Below are positions 13,676 through 23,616 of a stretch of DNA of 64,000 bases, piece by piece. Position numbers and translations under genes: made by a program. The stretch is taken from positions 62,001 through 126,000 of the forward strand of contig NZ_JABSSX010000008.1 of the NCBI RefSeq assembly GCF_013280495.1, given 5' to 3'. The notes below the pieces were generated by a model that was given only the letters and a program-made list of their open reading frames with translations, did no database searches and was not told where the DNA came from. The DNA comes from Brevibacterium permense. Its GTDB lineage: Bacteria > Actinomycetota > Actinomycetes > Actinomycetales > Brevibacteriaceae. The stretch's first letter is position 1. Each line of letters begins with the position of its first letter.

Positions 13676-16600
13676 GTGCCTGACGTCAATTTCTTTGATG
13701 AACTGCGCATCGGTCTTGCCACCACGGAGAACATCCGCGGCTGGTCACACGGTGAGGTGAAAAAGCCTGAGACCATCAACTACCGCACCCTGAAGCCGGA
13801 GAAGGACGGACTCTTCTGCGAGAAGATCTTCGGCCCCACCCGTGACTGGGAGTGCGCCTGCGGAAAGTACAAGCGAGTCCGCTTCAAGGGCATCATCTGC
13901 GAACGCTGCGGCGTCGAGGTGACCCGTGCCAAGGTGCGTCGTGAGCGGATGGGCCACCTCGAGCTCGCCGCTCCCGTCACCCACATCTGGTACTTCAAGG
14001 GTGTGCCCTCGCGTTTGGGCTACCTGCTGGACCTGGCTCCGAAGGACCTCGAGAAGGTCATCTACTTCGCGGCCTACATGATCACCTCGGTCGACGAGGA
14101 TTCCCGTCACCGTGATCTGCCCAGCCTGCAGAACAAGATCGACGTCGAGAAGCAGCAGATCGGCACCCGCCGTGACGCCGACATCGACCGTCGTGCCAAG
14201 AAGCTCGAAGAGGATCTCGCCGCACTCGAGGCCGAAGGCGGAACCGCCCAGGCCAAGAAGAAGCTGCGCGACACCGCTGAGAAGGAAATGGACAAGCTGC
14301 GCAAGAACGCCGACCGCGAGGTCGACCGTATCGAGCAGGTGTGGGACCGGTTCAAGAACCTCAAGGTCAACGACCTCGAAGGTGACGAGAGCCTGTACCG
14401 CGAGATGTTCCACCGCTTCGGCCTGTACTTCACCGGTGCCATGGGCGCCGAAGCCATCCAGAAGCGCCTCATCGACTTCGATCTCGAAGGCGAAGCCGAG
14501 AAGCTGCGTGAGCTCATTGCCACAGGCAAGGGACAGCGCAAGACCCGTGCGCTCAAGCGCCTCAAGGTCGTCAACGCGTTCCTGACCACCGACAACAACC
14601 CCGAGGGCATGGTCCTCGACGTCGTTCCGGTGATCCCGCCGGAGCTGCGCCCGATGGTGCAGCTCGATGGTGGGCGCTTCGCGACCTCGGACCTCAACGA
14701 CCTCTACCGTCGCGTCATCAATCGCAACAACCGCCTCAAGCGTCTGCTCGACCTCGGTGCTCCCGAGATCATCGTCAACAACGAAAAGCGGATGCTGCAG
14801 GAGGCCGTTGACTCGCTGTTCGACAACGGACGTCGCGGACGTCCCGTGACCGGACCGGGCAACCGCCCGCTCAAGTCACTGTCGGACATGCTCAAGGGCA
14901 AGCAGGGACGCTTCCGTCAGAACCTGCTCGGTAAGCGTGTGGACTACTCGGGTCGTTCGGTCATCGTCGTCGGTCCACAGCTGCAGCTGCACCAGTGCGG
15001 TCTGCCGAAGACCATGGCTCTCGAGCTGTTCAAGCCCTTCGTGATGAAGCGCCTGGTCGATCTCAACCACGCTCAGAACATTAAGTCGGCCAAGCGCATG
15101 GTCGAGCGCCAACATCCGCAGGTGTGGGACGTCCTCGAAGAGGTCATCACCGAACACCCCGTGCTGCTCAACCGTGCACCGACCCTGCACCGTCTGGGCA
15201 TCCAGGCCTTCGAGCCGCAGCTCATCGAGGGTAAGGCCATCCAGCTGCACCCGCTCGTCTGCTCGGCGTTCAACGCTGACTTCGACGGTGACCAGATGGC
15301 TGTGCACCTGCCGCTGAGCCCCGAGGCGCAGGCCGAGGCCCGCATCCTCATGCTCTCGGCCAACAACATCCTCAAGCCCTCGGACGGCAAGCCCGTGACC
15401 ATGCCTTCGCAGGATATGATCATCGGTCTGTTCCACCTCACCTCCGAGCGCAAGGGACTGGCAGGCGAGGGCCGTGCGTTCTCCGGTATGGGCGAAGCCA
15501 TCATGGCTTTCGACCGCGGAGAGCTCGATCTCGGTTCGCCGATCACCATCCGCCTCGAGGACGTCGTTCCCAACGCGGACATGGAGCTCCCTGAGGGCTG
15601 GGAGGCCGGCGACCCGCTGGACGTGGCGACCACTCTGGGCCGCGCGACGTTCAACGAGTACCTGCCTGCCGACTACGCGTTCGTGAACTCCACGATCGAC
15701 AAGAAGGCTCTGAGCCGGATCGTCAACCACCTCGCCGAGGAGTACCCGAAGGTCGAGGTTGCCCACACGCTGGACAACTTCAAGGCCGGAGGCTTCCACT
15801 GGGCCACCCGCTCGGGCATCACCATTGCGATGTCGGATGTCGTCTCACCCGAGGCGAAGACCGAGATCATCAACGATGCCGAGGTCATCGACACGAAGGT
15901 TCAGCAGCAGTACGAACTCGGTGCACTCACCGACGACGAGCGCCGCAACGAGCTCGTCAAGCTGTGGACGGAGACGACCGAGAAGGTCGACCAGATCATG
16001 CGCACGAACTTCCCTGAGGAGAACTCGGTGCTGCGTCTGGTCGAGTCCGGTGCTTCCGGTAACTGGATGCAGGTGCGTCAGCTGGCCGGTATGCGCGGAC
16101 TGGTGACGAACCCGCAGGGTGAGATCATCCCGCGTCCGATCGTGTCGAACTACCGTGAGGGACTCGCCGTGCTCGAGTACTTCATCGCCTCGCACGGTGC
16201 TCGTAAGGGTCTGGCCGATACCGCTCTGCGTACCGCTGACTCCGGTTACCTGACCCGTCGTCTCGTCGACGTCTCGCAGGATGTCATCATCCGTGCGGCA
16301 GAGGCCGAGTCGAACAAGGGCATCACCCTGCCGATCGCCGAACGCGATCACGAGGGCAATCTGGTTCCGCACGAGTACGCCGAGACCAGCGTCTACGGTC
16401 GTCTCACCGTCTCCGATGTCACCGACGCCGAGGGCAATGTGCTCCTTCCGGCCAAGTCCGATGTCACCGGTGCAGTGGTGGACATGCTCGTGGCCAACGG
16501 CATCGAGGAGCTCAAGGTCCACTCCGTGCTGACTGCCGATTCCGATGCGCAGATCTCCGCCGAGCACTACGGTCGCTCGATGGCGACTGGCCAGCTCGTC

Positions 16601-17548
16601 GACATCGGCGAGGCCATCGGCACCGTCGCAGCACAGTCGATCGGTGAGCCCGGTACCCAGCTGACGATGCGTACGTTCCACACCGGTGGTGCCGCCGCTT
16701 CGACAGGTGATATCACGCAGGGTCTGCCGCGTGTGACCGAGCTCTTCGAAGCCCGCACACCGAAGGGCTTCGCCCCCATCGCCGAGGCGACCGGACGGGC
16801 GAAGATCGACGACAGCCGCAAGACCCGCTTCGTCATCATCACCCCTGATGACGGCAGCGAAGAGATCGAGCACGCAGTGTCCAAGCGTGCCCGTCTCATG
16901 GTCGAGGACGGTCAGCACGTCAAGGCCGGAGAGCAGCTCATCGTCGGTGCCGTCGATCCGAAGCAGGTGCTGCGCATCCGCGGACGCCGTGAGGCCGAGC
17001 GCTTCCTCGTCGAGGAAGTCCAGAAGGTCTACCGTTCGCAGGGCGTGGGCATCCACGACAAGCACATCGAGGTCATCGTGCGGCAGATGCTGCGTCGCGT
17101 GACCGTGATCGAGTCGGGCGATACGAACCTGCTGCCCGGCGAGCTCGTCGACCGCGGCCGCTACCAGGCGGAGAACCGTCGTGTGGTCGCCGAAGGCGGC
17201 CAGCCGGCATCGGCTCGTGACGAGCTGATGGGTATCACGAAGGCTTCGCTGGCCACCGAGTCGTGGCTGTCGGCCGCGTCCTTCCAGGAGACCACCCGCG
17301 TCCTCACCGAGGCGGCCATGGAAGGCAAGTCCGATACGCTCATGGGGCTGAAGGAGAACGTCATCCTCGGTAAGCTCATCCCTGCCGGCACCGGCCTGCA
17401 GACCCACCGCAACCTCGTGGTGGAGCCGACCGAAGAGGCCAAGGCCGAGATGTTCACCAACAGCTACGGCGACTTCTACGCGGGCATCGGAGCCGATTCC
17501 GGTTCCGCCATCCCGCTGGAGGACTACGACTACGGAGCGTTCAGCTGA
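13676..17548 (+). CDS. rpoC: DNA-directed RNA polymerase subunit beta'
   Basis: The largest polymerase subunit (1290 residues) supplies the catalytic Mg2+ site in [14 protein letters not shown]. The N-terminal zinc ribbon CACGKYKR and CERCGVEV is present. The actinobacterial-type insertion of charged heptads (near residues 155-220, rich in Lys/Glu/Arg) is visible. The trigger-loop/bridge region [10 protein letters not shown] is intact. The GTG at 13676 follows AAAGAGG. The gene ends at a large palindrome it shares with convergent pfkA. Confidence 0.97.
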   Translation: MPDVNFFDELRIGLATTENIRGWSHGEVKKPETINYRTLKPEKDGLFCEKIFGPTRDWECACGKYKRVRFKGIICERCGVEVTRAKVRRERMGHLELAAPVTHIWYFKGVPSRLGYLLDLAPKDLEKVIYFAAYMITSVDEDSRHRDLPSLQNKIDVEKQQIGTRRDADIDRRAKKLEEDLAALEAEGGTAQAKKKLRDTAEKEMDKLRKNADREVDRIEQVWDRFKNLKVNDLEGDESLYREMFHRFGLYFTGAMGAEAIQKRLIDFDLEGEAEKLRELIATGKGQRKTRALKRLKVVNAFLTTDNNPEGMVLDVVPVIPPELRPMVQLDGGRFATSDLNDLYRRVINRNNRLKRLLDLGAPEIIVNNEKRMLQEAVDSLFDNGRRGRPVTGPGNRPLKSLSDMLKGKQGRFRQNLLGKRVDYSGRSVIVVGPQLQLHQCGLPKTMALELFKPFVMKRLVDLNHAQNIKSAKRMVERQHPQVWDVLEEVITEHPVLLNRAPTLHRLGIQAFEPQLIEGKAIQLHPLVCSAFNADFDGDQMAVHLPLSPEAQAEARILMLSANNILKPSDGKPVTMPSQDMIIGLFHLTSERKGLAGEGRAFSGMGEAIMAFDRGELDLGSPITIRLEDVVPNADMELPEGWEAGDPLDVATTLGRATFNEYLPADYAFVNSTIDKKALSRIVNHLAEEYPKVEVAHTLDNFKAGGFHWATRSGITIAMSDVVSPEAKTEIINDAEVIDTKVQQQYELGALTDDERRNELVKLWTETTEKVDQIMRTNFPEENSVLRLVESGASGNWMQVRQLAGMRGLVTNPQGEIIPRPIVSNYREGLAVLEYFIASHGARKGLADTALRTADSGYLTRRLVDVSQDVIIRAAEAESNKGITLPIAERDHEGNLVPHEYAETSVYGRLTVSDVTDAEGNVLLPAKSDVTGAVVDMLVANGIEELKVHSVLTADSDAQISAEHYGRSMATGQLVDIGEAIGTVAAQSIGEPGTQLTMRTFHTGGAAASTGDITQGLPRVTELFEARTPKGFAPIAEATGRAKIDDSRKTRFVIITPDDGSEEIEHAVSKRARLMVEDGQHVKAGEQLIVGAVDPKQVLRIRGRREAERFLVEEVQKVYRSQGVGIHDKHIEVIVRQMLRRVTVIESGDTNLLPGELVDRGRYQAENRRVVAEGGQPASARDELMGITKASLATESWLSAASFQETTRVLTEAAMEGKSDTLMGLKENVILGKLIPAGTGLQTHRNLVVEPTEEAKAEMFTNSYGDFYAGIGADSGSAIPLEDYDYGAFS

Positions 17549-17586
17549 AGCTGACCGTCTGAGTCGCAGCGTCTGAGATGCATGCG

Positions 17587-17622
17587 AGAAGGGGCATCCA
17601 CCAATTGGTGGATGCCCCTTCT
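17587..17622. terminator. bidirectional terminator between rpoC and pfkA
   Basis: A perfect 36-bp palindrome is centred on CCAATTGG, 39 bp after rpoC and 74 bp after the pfkA stop on the other strand. Symmetry allows it to serve both convergent units. Confidence 0.8.
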
Positions 17623-17695
17623 GCCATTCATGCACGTCATTCATGCTTGCGGCTGATGCCGGCGGCGAGGAGAAACGGGTGGAGCTTGCGTGGTC

Positions 17696-18721
17696 TCAGC
17701 CGAAGAGCACCTGCGCCTCTTCCCAGCGATGCAGCGGCACCGATTTGAGACTGTGCACGGCCGAGGACATCTCCACGGAGACGATGTCCGTGCCTTTGAG
17801 GCTGGCCATCTTCCCCCAGTGGCCATGCTGGGCGAGGTCGACCGCCGCCATGCCCAGCCGCGTGGACAGTACGCGGTCGTACGCAGTGGGGGAGCCGCCT
17901 CGCTGCAGGTGTCCCAGGATCGTCGCCCGGGATTCGATTCCGGTGATCTCTTCGATCTTGGGAGCGAGGTAGTTCGCGATCCCGCCGAGGCGGACGCGGC
18001 CCTTGTTGTCCACGCCGTGGTCGGCGACCTGGGAGTCGAACCCCTCGGGAACGAATCCTTCCGCGACGACGACGATCGGTGCACGTCCGCGATCTTTGGC
18101 CGAGGTCACCCATTCGGCGATCTGGTCGAAGTCGACGGGGAACTCCGGCATGAGGATCGCATGGGCGCCTGCAGCCATGCCCGCGTGCAGGGCGATCCAG
18201 CCGACGTTGCGTCCCATGACCTCGATGACCATGCAGCGGTGGTGCGATTCGGCTGTGGTGCGCAACCGGTCGATCGCTTCCGTGGCGATGGACTGAGCGG
18301 TGTCGAAGCCGAACGTGTAGTCGGTGTTGCCGAGGTCGTTGTCGATGGTCTTGGGGACGCCCACGATGTGCAGACCCTCCTCGTTGACCAGCCGCGAGGC
18401 CCCTGCGAGTGTGCCTTCGCCGCCGATGGCGATGAGCGAATCGATGCCGTGGGCGGTCATGACCTCGCGCATGCGCTCGGGACCGCCGTCCTCATACGGG
18501 TGGGTGCGTGAGGTGCCGAGGATGGTGCCGCCGCGACCGGAGAGGCCTCGGACATCGAGCATGGTCATATCGAACATGTCGTCGTGGAGCAGACCACGCC
18601 AGCCGTCGCGGATGCCGACGAATGAGGCATTGTGGGTGCGGATTCCCTTGCGGACGATGCCGCGGATGACAGCGTTGAGGCCCGGGCAGTCTCCGCCCGA
18701 TGTGAGTACGCCGATCTTCAT
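17696..18721 (-). CDS. pfkA: 6-phosphofructokinase
   Basis: Phosphorylates fructose-6-phosphate in glycolysis. The 341-residue protein has the N-terminal nucleotide site LTSGGDCPGLNAVIRG (residues 6-21), GGEGT (100-104) and the catalytic PKTIDND (123-129, base Asp127), followed by MGRNVGW and HLQRGGSPTAYDR. Gly rather than Asp at residue 103 argues for ATP rather than pyrophosphate as donor; the Lys of PKT occurs in the actinobacterial ATP-using group too. Its ATG overlaps the stop of the upstream DUF1707 gene by 4 bp, so translation of the two is probably coupled. Confidence 0.93.
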   Translation of the reverse strand: MKIGVLTSGGDCPGLNAVIRGIVRKGIRTHNASFVGIRDGWRGLLHDDMFDMTMLDVRGLSGRGGTILGTSRTHPYEDGGPERMREVMTAHGIDSLIAIGGEGTLAGASRLVNEEGLHIVGVPKTIDNDLGNTDYTFGFDTAQSIATEAIDRLRTTAESHHRCMVIEVMGRNVGWIALHAGMAAGAHAILMPEFPVDFDQIAEWVTSAKDRGRAPIVVVAEGFVPEGFDSQVADHGVDNKGRVRLGGIANYLAPKIEEITGIESRATILGHLQRGGSPTAYDRVLSTRLGMAAVDLAQHGHWGKMASLKGTDIVSVEMSSAVHSLKSVPLHRWEEAQVLFG

Positions 18722-19404
18722 TCCAGTTGACCCTGATCCTTTGCTCGGTAGCCTTTGGCCAGATGGACATCGTGTCCGGCCATGAGTGAGAAGCCCTTGA
18801 GGACGACGGTGCCGTTCGATCCGTCGCCCCGCGCGGCCTGACGGACCTCATTGCCCGCAATGATGTTAATCGTCTCGTCACGGATGCGCACACCCGGCGG
18901 GACATAGATGTCGTTGCCGCCCCACATCGAGTAGGACACCAGTTCGACCGTCACACCCGGTCCCATGACGGCGCACAGATCGATATTGTCCCCGCCCATG
19001 AGCGCATAGGTGGTGACCTGTCCGGTGCCCGGTGCCACGTCGATCTCACGACCGGACATGATGGCCACCGAGTTCGTGGGCGGGGCAGAACCTGGATCGA
19101 CGGCCGGGCTGAGCTCGGCCGGTACCCGTCGCTGCAGAGCCGACCCCGGGCCCGCTTCCTGGCCGCGACCGGTTTGGCGGGCGAGTCTCTGGTGGAGGCG
19201 GTGGCCCTCCGGCAGATCGTCGATCAGCGGCATGAGGTCGTCGAGGAACTTCGCAGAGATGGCATCATCCTGCCGCTGCGCGGTCTCCTCGGGGTCGAGG
19301 CGTCCGTTCGTCACGGCATCGGTGATCACTGAGAGGACATCGTCGCGGTCCTGGTCCGAGGCGCGGATGCGCCGTTGCGGAGGAGGGGAGTCGTCGTCGG
19401 CCAT
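18718..19404 (-). CDS. DUF1707 protein with LiaF-like C-terminal region
   Basis: The 228-residue protein has an N-terminal DUF1707 (SHOCT-like) helical pair at about residues 13-65 (RASDQDRDDVLSVI, then GRLDPEETAQR, then LDDLMPLIDDLP). Its C-terminal beta-rich part, with MGGDNIDLCAVMGPG and SMWGGNDIYVPPGV, resembles the LiaF C-terminal fold seen in envelope-stress proteins. No membrane segment is visible. Upstream in-frame Met codons lie antisense to the glycosyltransferase gene, so the ATG at 19404 (MADDDSPPPQ) was chosen. It precedes pfkA with an ATGA overlap. Its role is unknown; coupling to a glycolytic enzyme is unusual. Confidence 0.65.
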   Translation of the reverse strand: MADDDSPPPQRRIRASDQDRDDVLSVITDAVTNGRLDPEETAQRQDDAISAKFLDDLMPLIDDLPEGHRLHQRLARQTGRGQEAGPGSALQRRVPAELSPAVDPGSAPPTNSVAIMSGREIDVAPGTGQVTTYALMGGDNIDLCAVMGPGVTVELVSYSMWGGNDIYVPPGVRIRDETINIIAGNEVRQAARGDGSNGTVVLKGFSLMAGHDVHLAKGYRAKDQGQLE

Positions 19405-19489
19405 GGTGCCCAGTGTAGCGGTCTTCACATCTGCGAGCAGGGAGGACTGTCGTGACGAGGACTCCACAGCAGGGCCACAGGTTCGACCA

Positions 19490-20731
19490 ATGCTGGGCCT
19501 ATCGACCGCAGCGAATGTGGAGGGCATGAGACATGAGAGCAGCGCCTGGCGGCAGCCGGAGACGCAGACAGCAGACACGACCATCCGACCGACCACGACC
19601 GTCGACCTCGTCGTCCCGGTGTACAACGAGGAGGCTTCGCTGGCCGCCTCGATCGAGACCCTCCTGGCCGTCGAACCCTCCCGAGGCACCGAGGTCACGA
19701 TCATCATCGCCGACAATGCGAGCACCGATAAGACTCCCATCATCGCCGCGACCCTGGCGGCCGAACACCCGAACGTCGAATACGTGCGGCTCGAGCAGAA
19801 AGGCCGCGGGCGCGCACTGTCCCGGGTGTGGCAGTCCTCGACGGCGGATATCGTCGCCTATACCGATGTCGATCTCGCCACCGACATCCGAGTCCTCGAA
19901 CCGATGGTCGAGGTGATCCGTTCGGGACTGGCTGATGTCGCCATCGCCTCGCGCCTGCAGCCGGGTCTCGAGATCGAACGCGGCATCAGACGCGAGATCA
20001 TCTCCCGCTGCTACAACCGACTGCTCAAGCTCAGTCTCGGTGTCGGCTTCAGCGACGCCCAGTGCGGATTCAAAGCGATGTCGCAGCGTGCGGCTAGGGA
20101 GCTGCTTCCGCAGGTGGAGGACAACGAGTGGTTCTTCGACACGGAGCTGCTCGCTCGCGCCGAGTGGGCGGGGTACCGCATCCACGAGTTCGGCACCGAC
20201 TGGATCGACGACCCGGATTCCTCAGTCGATGTGGTCAGCACGGCGTGGAAGGACATCAAGGGCATCGTGCGTCTGCGCCGTGGCGGCCGGGTCCCGGCTT
20301 CGACCGAGCCGCCGGCACCGAACACCGGAGCCCAGATCCTCCACTTCATCGACGTCGGACTCATCAGCACCGTCCTCTACGCGACGATCTACCTCTTCAG
20401 CTCGCAGGTCGTCTCCGCCGCCGCGGCGAACGTCATCGCCCTGCTCTTGTCGACGGTGGCCAATACGGCGCTCAACCGCAGTCACACCTTCGGAGTCCGG
20501 TCCCCGCACCGACGCCTGACCTCCCAGCTCAAGGGACTGGCGGCCTTCGGCTTGTGCCTGGCTTTCACCTCGGCAGGGCTGGCTGTGGCCGAGAGCTTCA
20601 CCGGCGCGTGGGCGAGTCTCGGGACACTCGCCGTGCTCACGGTGGCCAACCTCGCCGCGACTGTGGTCCGTTTCGCACTCATGCGCACATGGGTGTTCGC
20701 ACGCCGAACCCGTCAGGAGGCCTCGGCATGA
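19490..20731 (+). CDS. GT2 glycosyltransferase fused to GtrA-like membrane domain
   Basis: The protein (about 400 residues) has a GT-A glycosyltransferase domain first: LVVPVYNEEASLAASI, IIADNASTDKT, and the metal-binding YTDVDLAT. A GtrA-like domain of four predicted membrane helices follows (LHFIDVGLISTVLYATIYLF onward, with TALNRSHTF and MRTWVF). This is the arrangement of polyprenyl-phosphate sugar synthases such as YkcC and flippase-linked GT2 enzymes. The start is uncertain: ATG 19490 or ATG 19526; neither has a well-spaced ribosome binding site. The stop overlaps the start of the GT39 gene by 4 bp, so the product probably supplies the lipid-linked sugar used by that enzyme. Confidence 0.8.
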   Translation: MLGLSTAANVEGMRHESSAWRQPETQTADTTIRPTTTVDLVVPVYNEEASLAASIETLLAVEPSRGTEVTIIIADNASTDKTPIIAATLAAEHPNVEYVRLEQKGRGRALSRVWQSSTADIVAYTDVDLATDIRVLEPMVEVIRSGLADVAIASRLQPGLEIERGIRREIISRCYNRLLKLSLGVGFSDAQCGFKAMSQRAARELLPQVEDNEWFFDTELLARAEWAGYRIHEFGTDWIDDPDSSVDVVSTAWKDIKGIVRLRRGGRVPASTEPPAPNTGAQILHFIDVGLISTVLYATIYLFSSQVVSAAAANVIALLLSTVANTALNRSHTFGVRSPHRRLTSQLKGLAAFGLCLAFTSAGLAVAESFTGAWASLGTLAVLTVANLAATVVRFALMRTWVFARRTRQEASA

Positions 20732-22884
20732 GGCGATACTGGTATCCGACCACACTCACCGTCCTCACTCTCGGCACGATCGCCGCCTACCTCGTCAACC
20801 TCAGTTCCAACGGCTGGGCGAACTCCTTCTACGCGGCGGCAGTCCAAGCCGGTTCGGAGAATTGGGAAGCCTTCCTCTTCGGCTCGCTCGACTCGGCGAA
20901 CGCGATCACCGTCGACAAACCCCCGGCCGCTCTGTGGCTCATGGCGCTGAGCGCTCGCGTCTTCGGCTTCTCCTCGTTCTCGATGCTCCTGCCGCAGGTG
21001 CTCCTGGCTGGGGTGAGCGTGCTCCTCATCGTCCATTCGGTGCGACTGAGCCTGAGATCCCACGTCGGATCGCGCCTCGAGAAGGCTGCCGCGCTGGTGG
21101 CCGGCGTGATCTTCGCGGTCTCCCCGGTAGTGGCGCTGATGTTCCGGTTCAACAACCCGGACGCGCTGCTCGTGACCCTGATGATCGGCGCGGTCGTGGC
21201 GACCCAGCATGCCCTGCGGGCGGTGCACAGGCGCCGCGGCGGGAACTCGGCCGAGACCGGTGCCCCCGGATCCGCACGCACGGTGGCACTTTGGCTCGTC
21301 CTCGCCGGTGTCTGCCTCGGTTTGGGGTTCCTCACCAAGCAGTTCCAGGTCCTCCTCATCGTCCCCGGCCTCGCTGTGGCATGGGTGCTCTTCGCGCGCA
21401 CCTCCTGGCTGCGCCGCCTGCTGTGGCTGCTCGTTCCCATCGCAGCGATGGTGCTCAGCGCCGGTTGGTGGATCGCTCTCGTCGAACTCATCCCCGCCGA
21501 CTCCCGGCCCTACGTCGGCGGCTCGCAGACGAACTCGTTCCTCGAACTCACCTTCGGCTACAACGGGTTCGGGCGGCTGACCGGCAATGAGACCGGGTCG
21601 GTCGGCGGCGGAGGCGGCGGTCAGGGCGGCGGATGGGGCGAAACGGGCATCTCCCGGCTGTTCACCGGCAGCTTCGGCCAGCAGGTCTCGTGGTTCCTGC
21701 CCACCGCCCTGTTCCTGCTGGCCGTCACGATCGTTCTCCTCATCCTCGCCGAGGCGGCCCGTCGTCGCCGTGTCCCTACAGACACGGACCGGTCCGTCAC
21801 GGTCGGGAGCACTCCGAGCCGGACACGGAAGCCGAGTGCCGTCACCGACGACGACCGGGCGGTCCGCGCGTCCGGCGCAACCGGCACCGGCAGCCTCGGT
21901 GCGGGACTGCTCATGTGGGGTGCGTGGCTGATCGTCACGTGGCTCGTGCTGTCGAATATGAACGGGATCGTCCACGAGTACTACACGGTCGCGCTCATTC
22001 CCGCGATCGCCGCCGCCATCGGCCTCGCCGTCGCCGTGCTGCTCGCTCGTGACGGATTCCTCCCGCGTATGCTGCTGGCAGTGGCTTGGGCCCTGACCGG
22101 GGCGTGGCAGTTCATCATCAGCTCGGAGATGACCGGGATTCCGAGCATCCTGCGCTGGTGCGTGCTCATCGTCTCGATCCTCGGCGCTCTGGTTCTCATC
22201 GTCACCGCGCACCGGCGGATCGGCACGGCGCTCGCCTCGCTGCTCGTCGCGCTGGCCGTCCTCGGCAGCGCCGCGATTCCGGCTCAGCTGGCCGTGCGCA
22301 CGATCGCCGGGACGACGCAGGGATCGATCGTCACGATCGCCGGCACGAGCTCGGGCATGGGCGGCGGACCCGGCGGTGGCGGAATGCCCGGCGGAGGAGC
22401 CGGGCCGGGCGGCGGCACGGATGGCACGCCCGGCGGAGCAGGCAATTCCGAAGCCGGCAGGGGCGGCACCGGTGGGATGCCCGGCGGCGCCGGCGGTGGA
22501 GGCGGAATGGGCGGTCTGCTGGGCGCCTCCGACCCCTCGGACGAACTCACACAGCTGCTCGAGCAGGATGCTTCGGACTATACCTGGGTGGCTGCGACGA
22601 CGGGAGCGAACCAGGCAGCGGGATACCAGCTCTCGCTCGAAGAACCAGTGATGGCGATCGGCGGCTTCAACGGCACCGATCCTTCGCCGACCCTCGCCGA
22701 GTTCAAGCAGCTCGTGTCCGAAGGCAAGATCCACTACTACATCGGATCGGGTTCCGGCGGTGGTCAGGGCCCCGGCGGAGGGGACTCGGACTCCGCCTCG
22801 TCTCAGATCGCGGCCTGGGTCGAGTCGAACTATGAGGCGACGACCGTCGACTCCGTTTCGCTCTACGATCTCAGCGCAGGTTGA
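20728..22884 (+). CDS. GT39-family membrane glycosyltransferase (ArnT/YkcB-like)
   Basis: The 718-residue integral membrane protein of the ArnT/PMT type transfers a sugar from a polyprenyl-phosphate donor on the outer face of the membrane. The acidic first-loop site (TVDKPP, Asp63) and many hydrophobic helices fill residues 5-530. A Gly/Pro/Met-rich low-complexity stretch at about 540-600 leads to a soluble C-terminal domain like that of YkcA/YkcB proteins. The ATG at 20728 follows AGGAGG (20715-20720). The in-frame extension upstream is antisense-like noise over the GT2 gene. It is coupled to the GT2/GtrA gene and followed by a two-component system 15 bp later. The acceptor is unknown. Confidence 0.82.
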   Translation: MRRYWYPTTLTVLTLGTIAAYLVNLSSNGWANSFYAAAVQAGSENWEAFLFGSLDSANAITVDKPPAALWLMALSARVFGFSSFSMLLPQVLLAGVSVLLIVHSVRLSLRSHVGSRLEKAAALVAGVIFAVSPVVALMFRFNNPDALLVTLMIGAVVATQHALRAVHRRRGGNSAETGAPGSARTVALWLVLAGVCLGLGFLTKQFQVLLIVPGLAVAWVLFARTSWLRRLLWLLVPIAAMVLSAGWWIALVELIPADSRPYVGGSQTNSFLELTFGYNGFGRLTGNETGSVGGGGGGQGGGWGETGISRLFTGSFGQQVSWFLPTALFLLAVTIVLLILAEAARRRRVPTDTDRSVTVGSTPSRTRKPSAVTDDDRAVRASGATGTGSLGAGLLMWGAWLIVTWLVLSNMNGIVHEYYTVALIPAIAAAIGLAVAVLLARDGFLPRMLLAVAWALTGAWQFIISSEMTGIPSILRWCVLIVSILGALVLIVTAHRRIGTALASLLVALAVLGSAAIPAQLAVRTIAGTTQGSIVTIAGTSSGMGGGPGGGGMPGGGAGPGGGTDGTPGGAGNSEAGRGGTGGMPGGAGGGGGMGGLLGASDPSDELTQLLEQDASDYTWVAATTGANQAAGYQLSLEEPVMAIGGFNGTDPSPTLAEFKQLVSEGKIHYYIGSGSGGGQGPGGGDSDSASSQIAAWVESNYEATTVDSVSLYDLSAG

Positions 22885-22899
22885 GGGGATAATTGATCT

Positions 22900-23616
22900 A
22901 TGACTCCGACAGAGAACCCGCCGGCACGAATCCTCATCGTCGACGACGAAGCGAACCTCGCCGAGCTCCTCGTCATGGCCTGCAGGGTTCGCGGGTGGGA
23001 GGCCGAGGGGGTCGGTACGGGACGTGAGGCAGTGGCGCTGGCCCGCAGCGAGCACTTCGACGCGATCGTCCTCGACGTGATGCTGCCCGACCTCGACGGT
23101 TTCGCCGTCATCGAGAAGGTCAGGGGAGAGGGCATCGACACCCCGGTGGTCTTCCTCTCCGCAAGGGATGAGGTCGATGACCGCCTCACCGGCCTCCGCC
23201 TCGGCGGGGACGACTATGTGACGAAGCCGTTCAACCTCGACGAGGTCATCGCACGGATCGAAGCTCGGCTGCGGCGCAGCGTCCCGGCGGGACCGGCTGA
23301 CGACGAGGATGTGTTGCGCGTCGGCGACCTCGAACTCGACGAGCGTTCGCATGAAGTCACCCGTGCCGGCCAGCCGATCGAGCTCACCGCCCGTGAATAC
23401 GAGGTGCTGCTTCTGTTCATGCGCAATCCTCGGGCGGTCCTGTCGAAGGCGCAGATCCTCGACCGAGTCTGGGACTACGACTTCGGCGGCAATGGAAATA
23501 TCGTCGAGCTCTACGTGTCCTACCTGCGGAAGAAGATCGACGCGCCGTTCCCGCACCTGCCGAACCTCTTCCACACGAAGCGCGGGGCGGGCTACATCCT
23601 GCGGGCGGAACAGTGA
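22900..23616 (+). CDS. OmpR-family response regulator
   Basis: The 238-residue regulator has a receiver domain (acidic pair in VDDE, phospho-acceptor Asp59 in LDVMLPD, Lys109 in TKPF) and a C-terminal winged helix with the OmpR-type LTAREYEVLLLFMRNP and YVSYLRKKI segments. It lies 15 bp after the GT39 gene and overlaps the kinase start (GTGA). The receiver should be phosphorylated by that kinase. Targets are unknown; the glycosyltransferases and the downstream Gly-rich protein gene are the first candidates. Confidence 0.93.
   Translation: MTPTENPPARILIVDDEANLAELLVMACRVRGWEAEGVGTGREAVALARSEHFDAIVLDVMLPDLDGFAVIEKVRGEGIDTPVVFLSARDEVDDRLTGLRLGGDDYVTKPFNLDEVIARIEARLRRSVPAGPADDEDVLRVGDLELDERSHEVTRAGQPIELTAREYEVLLLFMRNPRAVLSKAQILDRVWDYDFGGNGNIVELYVSYLRKKIDAPFPHLPNLFHTKRGAGYILRAEQ

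Noticed and set aside
15845-17644. Minus-strand open frame of 599 codons opposite rpoC
   Set aside because: Antisense of an intact rpoC gene; no ribosome binding site or known family.
20713-23574. Minus-strand open frame of 953 codons across the GT39 and regulator genes
   Set aside because: It crosses two well-supported plus-strand genes and has no domain pattern.
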